A DNA stretch of 64,000 bases, from the NCBI RefSeq assembly GCF_947501425.1, contig NZ_CANMVN010000001.1:434001-498000 (forward strand). Direction: 5' to 3'. Below the pieces are notes generated by a model. It was not told the origin of the DNA and did no database searches. It saw only the letters and a list, made by a program, of their open reading frames with translations. Below are positions 15,789 through 26,465 of the stretch, one piece after another. Position numbers and translations under genes: made by a program. The stretch is from an uncultured Psychroserpens sp. (GTDB lineage Bacteria; Bacteroidota; Bacteroidia; Flavobacteriales; Flavobacteriaceae). Every line of letters starts with the position of its first letter. The stretch's first letter is position 1.

Positions 15789-18197
15789 TTATGAAATTTT
15801 ATGCTCTTCTGAGTCATCATCTTCTTCAGGAATAATATTTATCGAAGGCTCACGCATAACTTCTTTGTTGGCAATACTGCGTTCTAGCGATAATAAGAGC
15901 GAAGGTAATAGCAATAAATTTGATAGCATGGCGAATAACAATGTAGCCGATACCAAAGCGCCTAATGCCACAGTACCACCAAAACTTGAGGTTGTAAATA
16001 CAATAAAACCAAAGAATAGTACTATAGAGGTGTAGAACATACTCACTCCTGTTTCGCGTAAGGCAGCGTAAACCGATTTACGTATTTTCCAGTGATTTGC
16101 TTGCAATTCTTGACGGTATTTTGCTAGGAAGTGAATAGTATCATCTACAGAAATACCAAAGGCAATACTAAATACCAAAATAGTTGATGGCTTGATCGGA
16201 ACTCCTAAATAACCCATTAACCCTGCTGTTACCACTAGAGGTAATACGTTTGGAATGAGTGACACAATAATCATTCTAACCGATCTAAACATGTAGGCCA
16301 TGAATAAAGAAATTAAAAATATGGCTAGAGATAGCGATATAGCTAAGTTCTTGACAAGGTATTTTGTTCCCTTTTGAAACACTAATGCTTTTCCAGTCAT
16401 GGTAACGTTGTAACGATCTTCGGGCTGGAAAACTTTATCTATTTTATTTTGAAGATCTTCTTCAATACGCTCCATTTTATCTGTACCAATATCTTTCATG
16501 AAGGTTGTAATTCGTGCATACTGACCAGTACTATCCACAAAATTCTGGAGTAGGTCTACGTCTGATGAAGAATTTTTAGCATAGGATAAAATAAAGCTGT
16601 TTTCCTGACTAGTCGGCAACTGATAGTATTTAGGATTTCCATTATAATAAGCCTGTTTACTGTACTTTACTAAGCTTACTACGGAAATGGGACGAGATAG
16701 TTCAGGTGTTTCACTAATGAGGTCTTCAAGCTCTTCCATTCGCTTTAGAGTGCTTAGCTTCATCACACCTTTTTTACGTTTGGTATCTACCATGATCTCA
16801 AGAGGCATAATACCGTTGAACTCCTCTTCAAAAAATCTAATATCTTTAAAAAAGGCTTCCTCTTTGGGCATATCTTCAATAAGACTACCGGAAATTTCTA
16901 TTTTATAAATTCCGATAATACTAGCAATGATAAGTACGAGAGAGGTGACATAAATGGCAATTTTTTTCTCTTTTACCATGCGTTCAATCCAATTAACGAA
17001 ACCACCAATCCAGCGCTTGTTCAAGTGCTCAAGATGACGATCTTTAGGATAAGGTAAAAAGGTGTATATGATTGGAATAACCAACAAACACAACATAAAT
17101 ATAGCTAGAATACTTAAAGATGCTACGATACCAAACTCTTTCAATAGTTTGCTTTCAGTTAAAATGAAGGTTGCAAATCCTGAAGCTGTCGTGACGTTGG
17201 TCATCAATGTGGCATTACCAATTTTGGTAATTACACGTTGTAATGATTTCACTTTATTTCCGTGAAGTTTAACTTCATGTTGGTATTTGTTAATGAGGAA
17301 AATACAATTAGGAATTCCAATAACAATAATCAATGGTGGAATTAAAGCTGTAAGAACAGTAATTTCATAATTGAGTAATCCCAGGATTCCAAAGGTCCAC
17401 ATAACACCAACACATACAACAATGAGAGAAATGAATGTTGCTCTAAATGATCTAAAAAAGAGAAAGAAAATCAATGAGGTAACTCCAAGAGCTAAACCAA
17501 TAAAGAGCCCAATTTCATCAACAATATTTTGCGAGTTCAGTGTTCTAATGTATGGCATTCCAGAAACCCGAACATCTAAACTATTAATAGCTTCAAAGGT
17601 TCTTATCTCATCTTCAAGTGTTTGTAAAATAAAATCTTTTCTAGCTGCTGTATTAACAATATCTTTCTTAAGATATATAGCAGTTCTAATGGTTTTTGTT
17701 TTCGTATTGAACAAGAAATTATCATAAAACGGATACTTCTTAAATAGCTCTTCTTGTAACACATCAATTTGTGCCACCGAAGTAATAGAATCTTTTATAA
17801 ACGGAACGAGATCGAAGCGTTCTTCTTTATTATTTTTAATGAGCTTTTGAAGATCCTGAATACTAACAACAGTCTCTACTTCCTCAAAAGTTTTGAATTT
17901 TTCTGAAAGACGATTCCATGCATTTAGTTTTTCAACAGTAAAAAGTGTTGAATCTTTGACTCCAAGGATAATGAGATTACCTTCTTCACCAAAGACTTTT
18001 AGAAACTCATTGTAGGTAACATTTACCTCGTGATCATCTGGGAGTAAGTTAGCTTCAGTATAGGTAAAACGCATGTTGTCCCATTTTGAGCTAAAGAATA
18101 CAGTTGCCAAAATTATGGCCACTAGTATACCAATTTTGTTACGCAAAATCAATCGCGCAACGACTTCCCAAAAATCCTTAGTAAACAATTTAAACAT
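15789..18197 (-). CDS. RND-superfamily (MMPL-type) membrane transporter
   Basis: 802 aa with twelve predicted spans in two halves: span, large periplasmic loop (about 45-225), five spans, then the same again. GISVDDTIHFLAKYRQEL (about residue 690) carries the paired Asp residues of the proton relay typical of MMPL/HpnN-like proteins. Such exporters move lipids or other hydrophobic compounds. No membrane-fusion partner is adjacent, unlike drug pumps. The last 30 residues are acidic and cytoplasmic. Substrate unknown. Confidence 0.88.
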   Translation of the reverse strand: MFKLFTKDFWEVVARLILRNKIGILVAIILATVFFSSKWDNMRFTYTEANLLPDDHEVNVTYNEFLKVFGEEGNLIILGVKDSTLFTVEKLNAWNRLSEKFKTFEEVETVVSIQDLQKLIKNNKEERFDLVPFIKDSITSVAQIDVLQEELFKKYPFYDNFLFNTKTKTIRTAIYLKKDIVNTAARKDFILQTLEDEIRTFEAINSLDVRVSGMPYIRTLNSQNIVDEIGLFIGLALGVTSLIFFLFFRSFRATFISLIVVCVGVMWTFGILGLLNYEITVLTALIPPLIIVIGIPNCIFLINKYQHEVKLHGNKVKSLQRVITKIGNATLMTNVTTASGFATFILTESKLLKEFGIVASLSILAIFMLCLLVIPIIYTFLPYPKDRHLEHLNKRWIGGFVNWIERMVKEKKIAIYVTSLVLIIASIIGIYKIEISGSLIEDMPKEEAFFKDIRFFEEEFNGIMPLEIMVDTKRKKGVMKLSTLKRMEELEDLISETPELSRPISVVSLVKYSKQAYYNGNPKYYQLPTSQENSFILSYAKNSSSDVDLLQNFVDSTGQYARITTFMKDIGTDKMERIEEDLQNKIDKVFQPEDRYNVTMTGKALVFQKGTKYLVKNLAISLSLAIFLISLFMAYMFRSVRMIIVSLIPNVLPLVVTAGLMGYLGVPIKPSTILVFSIAFGISVDDTIHFLAKYRQELQANHWKIRKSVYAALRETGVSMFYTSIVLFFGFIVFTTSSFGGTVALGALVSATLLFAMLSNLLLLPSLLLSLERSIANKEVMREPSINIIPEEDDDSEEHKIS

Positions 18198-18372
18198 CTG
18201 CTCTGTAAAAGAAGCGCAAAGTTAGAAAAAACCTAGGGATTGTGTGTTAAATTTAAGGTTAATTAATTTCGATTTATGATTTAAACCTTGGTATCATTTT
18301 TGAAGCCTATTTAACATTTCAATAGCACTTTGAAATTGAATTATTCCTTAACTTTAAGTAAAAAGAATCACT

Positions 18373-21105
18373 ATGGCTGTATATTTTAGAAATTTCTCGA
18401 TACTGTTGCTTTATTTTCTAATGGCGCAGCAACCACTTTGTAGTCAACAATCAAAGCAATATGCACACAATTCACTTGCTGAAAAAATATATTTACAACT
18501 CGATAACGAGGTATATACTGCAGATAAAACTATATGGTTTAAGGCTATTTTGGTAAACGCAGTAACACATGAGCCTACGTTTTCAAGTGGTGTTCTATAT
18601 GTAGATCTTATAAATGCAGAGTCTGAGATTGTATATTCTAAGTTGATCAGGATTAATGAAGGGATTGGACACGGTCATTTTGATCTAGATCGTAGCTTTA
18701 AACGAGGAATTTATAAGATTAGAGCCTACACAGAATGGAATAAGAATTTTGATAAAGACTTTGTTTTTGAAAAGTATATTCGTGTTTATCCTCAAATTGA
18801 AAATTTTAATGGCTTAATGCCAATCCAGAATATAACACTTCTTGATTCGACAGCAACTATGCGACGTATATCAGCACGATTGCATCCCGAATATATTGAC
18901 ACATCTCATAAAGGCCCCTTAACTGTATTTGTGCAATCAGGAACACGAGTGGATTCTGTAAAGATTCGAAAGGGAAGGAATGATGAATACCTCCTTGAAT
19001 ATGATCTCGATCAGGAAGGTGATAGAATTTCATTGGGCATGACAACTCACAATGGGATAGCCTATCAATCTGAAGTTTCAATGAATGCTCAGACAGTGGA
19101 TATTCAATTTTTTCCTGAAAGTGGAAAACTGGTTGACGGACTAACGAGTAAAGTGGGTTTCAAAGCAATTGATTCTAATGGTAAAGGACTGTTTGTAGAA
19201 GGTGAAGTCTATACAAATGAAGATGAACTTATCACTACGTTTAAAAGTAACGCATTGGGAATGGGAAGTTTCATTCTGAGTAACGTCAGTTCCAATTCAA
19301 AGTATAAAGTTCAGGTAAGAACTGATAATGGCATTACAGAGCATAATATTCCTTTCCCTAAAGTGCATACTACTGGAACGGTTATGACAGTTGGGGCGGT
19401 TCGGGATAATATCATTGTACAGGTGAATTCTTCACTGTTCAATAACGAGTCTCTTCAATTGAAAGGACAGAGCAGAGGCTATCAGTATTATTCTCAAATT
19501 GGACTGCTGAAAAATGGTCAATACACCTTTGTAATTCCCAATACAACCTTTCCTGAAGGTATAGTTGTATTTACATTGAATGACCCCAATTCAAATCCTG
19601 TTGCAGAACGTTTGGTATTTAATAAGCGACCAGACCAACGCATTAGCTTAGATGCTCGATTGAATAAAAACATTTTAAATACACGAGATAAGGTGCGTGT
19701 TGATGTTTCGGCATCTGACTCAAATGGTGATCCACTGGTAGCAAATCTATCGCTATTGGTTGTTGACACATCAACCTTAAAATCAGAGCAGTCACGTTCA
19801 AATTTACTTTCACATTTATTACTGAGTTCAGATTTAAGGGGAACTATCGAACAACCTGGATTTTATTTTACTTTCGGAAATGATCAGGATTTAGATCATT
19901 TAATGTTGACCCAAGGATGGCGAAATTATAAGTACACAGAACCAACAAGGAAATTGAACCATCAAATAGAATCTCGTTTAAGTGTAACTGGAGTAATAAA
20001 TTCTGCAAAAGGAGATGTGTCTCAAGAACAAATGGACTTGATGTTAATGACTTTTGATGATGAACGTTCTGTATATACCAACTCGGTGAAAGTTCCAGGA
20101 ACATTCAATTTTCAGTTAGATGATATTTATGGAAAAACGGAACGCGTACTTATACAACCTGTTGGACTTTCCGATAAAGACAAGAAAAAATACCGCGTAG
20201 CCGTATATCAAAGAAAACCAGTTCCAATTACATTTGAGTATTCGAAAGTTGAATCTATAATCGACAGTTTAGATACTAAGGTTGTTGATGACAATAGAAG
20301 CTTCAAACAGAAAAAAGATCAATATTATTTCGATACGACAGGAATGACTGAATTAGACGAGGTTATAATTGAAGGATATAAAATGACACCAACACGTAAA
20401 AAAGCAATGCAACGTTATGGAAAACCATATACAGTTATTGAAGGCGATGAGATTCTAGAAGCAAAAGGAGAAACGTCAAGCGGCTTATATAATATATTAC
20501 TATATAGTTTCAGAGATAGAGTATTAATTAAAAGGGATTCCACTAATAATCTTTACGCAGAAACACGACGTGGGGGAAAAGACCACATTAATTTATATAT
20601 CGTTGATGGCGAACCAGTACTCTCTCAGAACATATTTTTATTGCAATATTTAATACCGGAAGAAATTGCGAGCTTTGAAATTATCGATAATCCGAAACAA
20701 TTAAGAAAACTCTATAGTATTATATATTCAGCATTACCACCTCCTGGACCATTTTGGGGCAGTATTGTTAGTATTCACACCAGATCAGGAAACGGCATGT
20801 ATAGTGCACTGCAAGCACCGAGATCTGCATTCGATTTTCATACAATTCCCGTGTATTCGGTTGAAAAAGAATTCTATGCACCACAGCATGACTCCAATAG
20901 TTATTATGACGTTGCAAGTCCTGATTTACGATTACCGATATATTGGGAACCAGAATTACTTGTAAATGATGAAGGAAAAGCCTTTATCAGTTATTATCAT
21001 TCTGATAATACTGGTGATTTTGAGGTAATTATTGAAGGTATTACCAGTTCGGGAGAAATTGGATATCAGAGACTATTCTACTCAGTTAAAGAAGGTAGTA
21101 ATTGA
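18373..21105 (+). CDS. Macroglobulin-like exported protein with a C-terminal TonB-receptor plug-like domain
   Basis: 910 aa. Signal peptide (MAVYFRNFSILLLYFLMAQQPLCSQ), then a large region of beta-sandwich MG2/alpha-2-macroglobulin-like domains. KIYLQLDNEVYTADKTIWFKA (about 35-55) is the typical opening of this family in Bacteroidota. At about 650-810 a stretch beginning MTELDEVIIEGYK and containing YIVDGEP resembles a plug domain but no 22-strand barrel follows. These proteins are thought to sit at the outer membrane, perhaps as adhesins or protease inhibitors. A TAACTTTA box 17 bases before the ATG is a likely promoter. Confidence 0.8.
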   Translation: MAVYFRNFSILLLYFLMAQQPLCSQQSKQYAHNSLAEKIYLQLDNEVYTADKTIWFKAILVNAVTHEPTFSSGVLYVDLINAESEIVYSKLIRINEGIGHGHFDLDRSFKRGIYKIRAYTEWNKNFDKDFVFEKYIRVYPQIENFNGLMPIQNITLLDSTATMRRISARLHPEYIDTSHKGPLTVFVQSGTRVDSVKIRKGRNDEYLLEYDLDQEGDRISLGMTTHNGIAYQSEVSMNAQTVDIQFFPESGKLVDGLTSKVGFKAIDSNGKGLFVEGEVYTNEDELITTFKSNALGMGSFILSNVSSNSKYKVQVRTDNGITEHNIPFPKVHTTGTVMTVGAVRDNIIVQVNSSLFNNESLQLKGQSRGYQYYSQIGLLKNGQYTFVIPNTTFPEGIVVFTLNDPNSNPVAERLVFNKRPDQRISLDARLNKNILNTRDKVRVDVSASDSNGDPLVANLSLLVVDTSTLKSEQSRSNLLSHLLLSSDLRGTIEQPGFYFTFGNDQDLDHLMLTQGWRNYKYTEPTRKLNHQIESRLSVTGVINSAKGDVSQEQMDLMLMTFDDERSVYTNSVKVPGTFNFQLDDIYGKTERVLIQPVGLSDKDKKKYRVAVYQRKPVPITFEYSKVESIIDSLDTKVVDDNRSFKQKKDQYYFDTTGMTELDEVIIEGYKMTPTRKKAMQRYGKPYTVIEGDEILEAKGETSSGLYNILLYSFRDRVLIKRDSTNNLYAETRRGGKDHINLYIVDGEPVLSQNIFLLQYLIPEEIASFEIIDNPKQLRKLYSIIYSALPPPGPFWGSIVSIHTRSGNGMYSALQAPRSAFDFHTIPVYSVEKEFYAPQHDSNSYYDVASPDLRLPIYWEPELLVNDEGKAFISYYHSDNTGDFEVIIEGITSSGEIGYQRLFYSVKEGSN

Positions 21106-21106
21106 T

Positions 21107-22384
21107 CTACAAGGTGACGTTAAATGTAAACTTAGCCGCTAAATTATCGGCAAAGGAAGGTAAATGATAACCACCATAACGATAAGCGAAACTAAGTCCG
21201 AAACCAAAGAGTAGTTTATTAAGCTCAAAACCCGCTTCAGAATAGCCTTTCGACAGCGTGTTAAAATTAATATTTTCATGCCGTTCTATATTACTCATGT
21301 CTCCAATAGCATGCCTGGAAATCAGTACTAATTGTGGTCTGTAACGATTAGTGATTTTAAATGGTCTCACAAAATGTTTGATCTGGAGTGTTGTAAATCG
21401 ATCAGAAAAGAACTCGTTAAAAAACATAGTTTCAAAACTATTGATTCCAGCAACAGAGAAACGTTGAAGTACCGTTTCTTTAGTAATGTTATTTGGATAG
21501 GCATGATAAAGGTGCGTAAGCGGTGTGTTTCCTAAAGCAAGTCCAGAAGTTAATGTGGCTTCTGTAAATACTTTGTCATTAAAGATAAATCGTTGTACCA
21601 TTCTAAAATCTGTCTTAAAGAAATTGAAGTCCCCTTTAATGTTGTTTTTGATACTCTGAGATAATTGTAGCGTAAATTTTGGATACCCTTCATTTACTAA
21701 AGAAATACCTTTTTCATTGACCTCACTAGTATTAAAAGGATTCCATTGCAAGGCTAATTTAGCGCTGGTAATGTCAAAACTCCTAAAAGACATATTATCA
21801 ATATTAAACCTATAGTCGTAAGTTGGTTCAATTTTACTAGTTGCAATCTCAAATTCTGAAATTAGATTTGGTGAAAATTTATGTTCAACAGATATAGATT
21901 TAGTAATGTGTTTATGAAAAAGGTCAATGTTTAATAAGCGAGGCTCAAAAAATGAAAAAAAGCGTTTATCTGTTAAAAAAGTTGAGCTTCCAGTTTCTTG
22001 CAAATCATCTGTGTAAGATAAGTTAATCCATGTATTAGTTGCTTCATTAACTCTAAAACCACCACCAATTTTATATTTAAATCTATGATCTTTAAAACCA
22101 TACACGAGATAGCTGTTGATACGGTATTTTTCTGAAAAGCCATCATTGGTTTCACCACCAAGGCCTGTTCTTAAGCCTTCATACTGATTAAATTTTATCA
22201 AATATTTAAGATCAATATTTAGAACTTTAGTGGGATAAAAACCATTCCCTAGCTGTTTTAGAAATTCTCGTTTTCTTAACGAATCATTTTTAATTTTAGT
22301 AGAATCTTGTTCAGAATTAGGATTCTGTGAATATAATGCACAAGTAATTAGCGTAAATAGGATCAAGCAAAGTGTCTTATGCAT
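21107..22384 (-). CDS. DUF5686-like outer-membrane barrel protein
   Basis: 425 aa with signal peptide (MHKTLCLILFTLITCALYS) and then barrel-like strands to the C-terminus (NLAAKFTFNVTL). The segment RFFSFFEPRLLNIDLFHKHITKSISVEHKFSPN resembles the C-terminal barrel of DUF5686 proteins, which normally also carry an N-terminal carboxypeptidase-regulatory domain; that domain is absent here. The gene converges on the macroglobulin-like gene, with one base between the stops. The family assignment is moderate. Confidence 0.65.
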   Translation of the reverse strand: MHKTLCLILFTLITCALYSQNPNSEQDSTKIKNDSLRKREFLKQLGNGFYPTKVLNIDLKYLIKFNQYEGLRTGLGGETNDGFSEKYRINSYLVYGFKDHRFKYKIGGGFRVNEATNTWINLSYTDDLQETGSSTFLTDKRFFSFFEPRLLNIDLFHKHITKSISVEHKFSPNLISEFEIATSKIEPTYDYRFNIDNMSFRSFDITSAKLALQWNPFNTSEVNEKGISLVNEGYPKFTLQLSQSIKNNIKGDFNFFKTDFRMVQRFIFNDKVFTEATLTSGLALGNTPLTHLYHAYPNNITKETVLQRFSVAGINSFETMFFNEFFSDRFTTLQIKHFVRPFKITNRYRPQLVLISRHAIGDMSNIERHENINFNTLSKGYSEAGFELNKLLFGFGLSFAYRYGGYHLPSFADNLAAKFTFNVTL

Positions 22385-22412
22385 GTATCGTTGGATAAAA
22401 ATGGATTAATAA

Positions 22413-22444
22413 AAAAAAGCGACATTGAGTGTAGTCGCTTTTTT
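22413..22444 (-). terminator. Intrinsic terminator after frr
   Basis: AAAAAAGCGAC and GTCGCTTTTTT form a perfect 11-bp stem with a 10-base loop, just beyond the frr stop on the minus strand and before the DUF5686-like gene. Confidence 0.85.
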
Positions 22445-22449
22445 GAGGT

Positions 22450-23007
22450 TTATACGGTCATGATCTCGTTTTCCTTGACTTCAAAAATCTCGTCTATCCT
22501 TTTAACGTGATTGTCTGTCATTTGTTGTACATCAATTTCGGCATTGCCTTGTAGGTCTTCAGAAACATCGTCAAGATTCTTAATATCATGCATTGCTTCT
22601 TTTCGTGCATTTCTAACACCTACTTTAGCGTCTTCAGCTTCAGCCTTAGCTTGTTTTGACAACTCTTTTCTTCGTTCTTCAGTTAGAGGTGGTACATTTA
22701 TAATGATGGTTTCTCCATTATTCATTGGATTAAATCCAAGATTAGCAACCATGATACCACGCTCAATTTCTTGTAGCATACTTTTTTCCCAAGGCTGAAC
22801 AGTGATAGTTCTACCATCGGGAGTATTGACATTAGCCACCTGATTTAAAGGAGTTTGTGTGCCATAGTAATCTACCATAACACTTCCTAACATTGCAGGA
22901 CTTGCTTTACCTGCTCTAATGTTTACAAATTGTTTTTCGAGATGCTTTATTGCAGCATCCATTGCTTCCTTAGCTGTATCTAATATAAATTTTATGTCTT
23001 CGTTCAT
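22450..23007 (-). CDS. frr: Ribosome recycling factor
   Basis: 185 aa, normal length. It splits the post-termination ribosome with EF-G. Typical segments: VNIRAGKASPAMLGSVMVDYYGTQTPLNQVANV, ITVQPWEKSMLQEIERGI and PPLTEERRKELSKQAK. It lies 50 bases downstream of pyrH on the same strand, the usual pairing. Confidence 0.98.
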   Translation of the reverse strand: MNEDIKFILDTAKEAMDAAIKHLEKQFVNIRAGKASPAMLGSVMVDYYGTQTPLNQVANVNTPDGRTITVQPWEKSMLQEIERGIMVANLGFNPMNNGETIIINVPPLTEERRKELSKQAKAEAEDAKVGVRNARKEAMHDIKNLDDVSEDLQGNAEIDVQQMTDNHVKRIDEIFEVKENEIMTV

Positions 23008-23057
23008 ATTTAAAAAACTTTAATTTGTAAAAAGCTTACCAAAAAATAAGCCAAACT

Positions 23058-23768
23058 TTATAGATTAACCTTTGTACCAATATTTTCTCCGGAAACGACT
23101 TTTAGTAGATTTCCTTTTTTATTCATATCAAATACAATAATTGGTAGTTTGTTTTCCTGACTCAATGTAAAAGCTGTTGTGTCCATAACCTTAAGTCCTT
23201 GTCTTAACACATCATCAAAAGTGATATGATCAAACTTTATCGCATCAGCGTTCTTTTCTGGATCGTCATTATAGATTCCATCTACACGTGTTCCTTTTAA
23301 AATGACATCTGCTTCAATTTCAATAGCTCGTAATACAGCTGCTGAGTCTGTTGTAAAATATGGATTTCCAGTACCTCCACCAAAAATAACGACTCTCCCC
23401 TTATTAAGGTGACTCATCGCTTTACGTCTAATGAAGGGCTCGGCAACTTCATTGATTTTTATAGCAGTTTGTAGTCTGGTTTTGACACCAGCATCTTCTA
23501 AGGCATTTTGTAATGCTAAACCATTAATTACCGTAGCTAGCATTCCCATATGATCTCCTTGAACACGATCCATGCCATGCATTGCACCAGCAACACCTCT
23601 GAAAATATTCCCTCCGCCAATGACAATTGCCACTTCAACACCCAGATCAGTAATTTCCTTGATGTCTTTGGCGTATTCTGCTAAACGTTCTGGATCAATT
23701 CCGTATTGGCGTGAGCCCATAAGTGCTTCACCAGATAATTTTAGGAGGATTCTTTTGTATTTTGTCAT
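23058..23768 (-). CDS. pyrH: UMP kinase
   Basis: 236 aa amino-acid-kinase fold enzyme that phosphorylates UMP to UDP. Seen: [13 protein letters not shown] at the N-terminus, [37 protein letters not shown] and KVMDTTAF. Precedes frr in a conserved translation/nucleotide cluster. Confidence 0.98.
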   Translation of the reverse strand: MTKYKRILLKLSGEALMGSRQYGIDPERLAEYAKDIKEITDLGVEVAIVIGGGNIFRGVAGAMHGMDRVQGDHMGMLATVINGLALQNALEDAGVKTRLQTAIKINEVAEPFIRRKAMSHLNKGRVVIFGGGTGNPYFTTDSAAVLRAIEIEADVILKGTRVDGIYNDDPEKNADAIKFDHITFDDVLRQGLKVMDTTAFTLSQENKLPIIVFDMNKKGNLLKVVSGENIGTKVNL

Positions 23769-23979
23769 TTGTAGAATGAATATTTATAAAGGTAATTAGA
23801 TTGCGACAAAAATAAACAAAATTATTTTTTACTTGGCAATTGTTTTTATTTATGTCTTATCGTTTACAGTGTACCAGTCAATGTATTTCATTTAGTGTTC
23901 GGGTTGGTGTTTAATTATTGATAATAAGCGATTTAATTTTCATAGAATAAATAATTTTCGTTTTTTTATACTGTTTACA

Positions 23980-25401
23980 ATGCCAACCATGATGAAAAAC
24001 AGTCTGCCTTTTTTACTTTTCGCTTTAATTACCGTTTGTTCTTGTGTCGATCCCAAACCTACACCAAAGGGTTTAGATACCAAGCTTATTGCTTCAGAGT
24101 ATAGTAAAGGTGTTGTAAAGATTATTATGGCTGACCCTGAATTAGAAAAAGAAAAACCTGGAAAAGGTTATTTGAGCCGAGGTTCAGGATTTGTAGTTAC
24201 TAAAGATGGCTATATTTTCACAAATAAGCATGTTGTTGAAACAGCAGTCAAAGGGTATATTTATTATGATTATATCATCGGTAAAGAAAAAAAATCCAAG
24301 ATTGATGTCTATTCAGATGACATTATTAACAATAAAAATCTTTTAAAGGTCCATAGAGTAGGACATACAATTCCCTTGATTCAGGTGTTTAACGGAAAAA
24401 GTGAAAATGATTATACCTTATATAAAGCAGAAGTAGTTGCTATTGGTGCAGGTGCCTTTGATGGTGCATTACTTAAGATTGTTAGTGATATTAACGATCA
24501 AACTGTAAATACAAATTTTACAGCTTTGCCATTAGGCAATTCCGACAATGTTTCACAAGGTGAAAAACTCTGTGTATTTGGTTATCCATCTCAGTTTAAT
24601 GGCTCTTCGGAAATGTTGCTTAAAGACATGAGTACTTTAAGCGTAGGGATTATGAGTGGTAGCGATTTTGTCATGAATACGGATTATGGCTACATAAAAA
24701 CAGATGCAGAAATCCATCCTGGAAATAGTGGAGGACCAGTTTTTGATGAAAACAATAAAGTGATTGGTATTGCAACTGCCAAAGGAAATAAAACTGGAAT
24801 TGGGCTTGTAGGTGGAATTAATGGGATGTACTACATTTCGGCAATCGATAGTAAAGCACATAGGGCGCTGATTAATTTAGGCTTAACCTTGCCTACGCGT
24901 TCTACTTCTATTAATACAATTAAAGGTGACAAGCAGCCTTTAAAAAGTAAAGCACTGATTAATGCAGCAATAGCTTTAAGAGTAAAAAAAGAGAATCAAA
25001 TCAAAAATCCGCCAATTAAGTATGGCAATTATGTAAAATCGAAAATCTTTTTCTCCAATATGTCGGCTGCTTCAAATAACAATTTAATTCCTAATACGAG
25101 TAAGCGATACACAAGTTTTACTATCGATAAGGTTAAAGGAGGTCTTATTTGGACCTATGTTGACAACGGTCTTGGTAACCCGCTTTATACAAATAAACTA
25201 AGGGTTTATGTAGATAAAATGGATGCTAGTGGGATATATAAACAAGTTGAAGTGTTTAATGTGACTCAAGTTAATAGTAATGCTGATATTACCCATTTTT
25301 CTCATGCGTTTTACAAAGCTGGTAAATACAAAATAAGAGTCTATTCGGCAACCAATAATGCTTATATCAACTCGGGTTATATGAGCATAAGCTTTAAATA
25401 A
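23980..25401 (+). CDS. Trypsin-like serine protease, probable lipoprotein
   Basis: 473 aa. The leader ends in a lipobox-like LITVCSC, so the mature protein is probably lipid-anchored. The catalytic triad is visible: His84 (FTNKHVVE), Asp161 (FDGALLKI) and Ser250 (HPGNSGGPVF), as in the HtrA/S1C group. No PDZ domain follows. Instead residues about 345-473 form a beta-rich C-terminal domain of unknown type. ATGs at 23980 and 23989 are both possible starts. It stands alone between pyrH (divergent) and tsf (convergent). Confidence 0.88.
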   Translation: MPTMMKNSLPFLLFALITVCSCVDPKPTPKGLDTKLIASEYSKGVVKIIMADPELEKEKPGKGYLSRGSGFVVTKDGYIFTNKHVVETAVKGYIYYDYIIGKEKKSKIDVYSDDIINNKNLLKVHRVGHTIPLIQVFNGKSENDYTLYKAEVVAIGAGAFDGALLKIVSDINDQTVNTNFTALPLGNSDNVSQGEKLCVFGYPSQFNGSSEMLLKDMSTLSVGIMSGSDFVMNTDYGYIKTDAEIHPGNSGGPVFDENNKVIGIATAKGNKTGIGLVGGINGMYYISAIDSKAHRALINLGLTLPTRSTSINTIKGDKQPLKSKALINAAIALRVKKENQIKNPPIKYGNYVKSKIFFSNMSAASNNNLIPNTSKRYTSFTIDKVKGGLIWTYVDNGLGNPLYTNKLRVYVDKMDASGIYKQVEVFNVTQVNSNADITHFSHAFYKAGKYKIRVYSATNNAYINSGYMSISFK

Positions 25402-25436
25402 AAAACCACTACATCTTAAATAAGAGTAGTGGCTTT
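25402..25436 (+). terminator. Intrinsic terminator between the serine protease and tsf
   Basis: AAAAACCACTAC and GTAGTGGCTTTT form a stem around a 13-base loop right after the protease stop; tsf converges on it. Confidence 0.75.
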
Positions 25437-25471
25437 TCTATAATAAGATTCCTTGTTTCTAAAGGAATTAT

Positions 25472-26446
25472 TTATCCTACTGTAGCACGTTTAAATCCTG
25501 TAACAGTAACGTCACCATAAGATTCTACATACTGAGCAACAGTTTTCTTTTCATCCTTAATAAACTTTTGATCTAATAAACATTGTTCTTGATCTAAAGT
25601 AGTGTTATCAGAAATGAAACGTTCCATTTTTCCTGGTAAGATTCTATCCCAGATTTGTTCTGGTTTACCCTCAGCTTTCAATTCTGCTTTAGCAGCTTCT
25701 TCAGCTTGAGCTAAAACTTCAGGAGTTAATTGCGCCATTGAGATGTACTGTGGTACATTTTTTAAAGTTTTACCTAAACGCGCTAATTCTTCATTATCTT
25801 TTTCAATAACAGCAATTCTAGCTTCAGTTTCTGAAGCAACATATGCTGGGTCAAAATCTTTGTAAGATAATGTTGTTGCTCCCATAGAAGCGACTTGCAT
25901 TGCTAAGTCTTTTACTAAAACTTCTGCATTATCAACTTTTGCTGACAATCCAACCAAAGCAGCAATTTTATTAATGTGAACATATTGTCCAACATAAGGT
26001 GCTTCTAATTTTTCAAAAGCAGTGATGTCTAATTTTTCACCAATTACTCCAGTTTGTTCTGTTAACTTTTCAGCAACAGTCATTCCACCAAAGTCAGCAG
26101 CTAAAAACTCTTCCTTAGTGTTGTAGTTTAAAGCAATCTCTGCAAATTGATTAGCTAATGCTACAAAGTTTTCGTTTTTTCCAACGAAATCAGTCTCACA
26201 TCCTAATACGATAGCGACACCTGACGTGTTATCAGCATTAATTTTTGCAATTGCAGCACCTTCAGAAGAATCTCTGTCAGCTCTTTTTTCTGCAACTTTT
26301 TGTCCTTTTTTACGAAGTACTTCAATGGCTTTGTCAAAATCACCTCCAGCTTCAACTAAGGCTTTTTTACAATCCATCATACCAGCTCCAGTAGCTTGTC
26401 TTAATTTGTTTACTTCTGCGGCTGTAATTTTTACAGTATTTTCCAT
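25472..26446 (-). CDS. tsf: Elongation factor Ts
   Basis: 324 aa nucleotide-exchange factor for EF-Tu. The N-terminal UBA-like domain (ITAAEVNKLRQATGAGMMDCKKALVEAGGD) and the core TDFVGKNENFVALAN are clear. The frame is open upstream to 26482, but the ATG at 26446 (MENTVKITAAEV) matches the family; the upstream part overlaps a hairpin leader. It follows rpsB on the same strand. Confidence 0.97.
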   Translation of the reverse strand: MENTVKITAAEVNKLRQATGAGMMDCKKALVEAGGDFDKAIEVLRKKGQKVAEKRADRDSSEGAAIAKINADNTSGVAIVLGCETDFVGKNENFVALANQFAEIALNYNTKEEFLAADFGGMTVAEKLTEQTGVIGEKLDITAFEKLEAPYVGQYVHINKIAALVGLSAKVDNAEVLVKDLAMQVASMGATTLSYKDFDPAYVASETEARIAVIEKDNEELARLGKTLKNVPQYISMAQLTPEVLAQAEEAAKAELKAEGKPEQIWDRILPGKMERFISDNTTLDQEQCLLDQKFIKDEKKTVAQYVESYGDVTVTGFKRATVG

Positions 26447-26465
26447 AGTGTTATAAAATTTAAAA

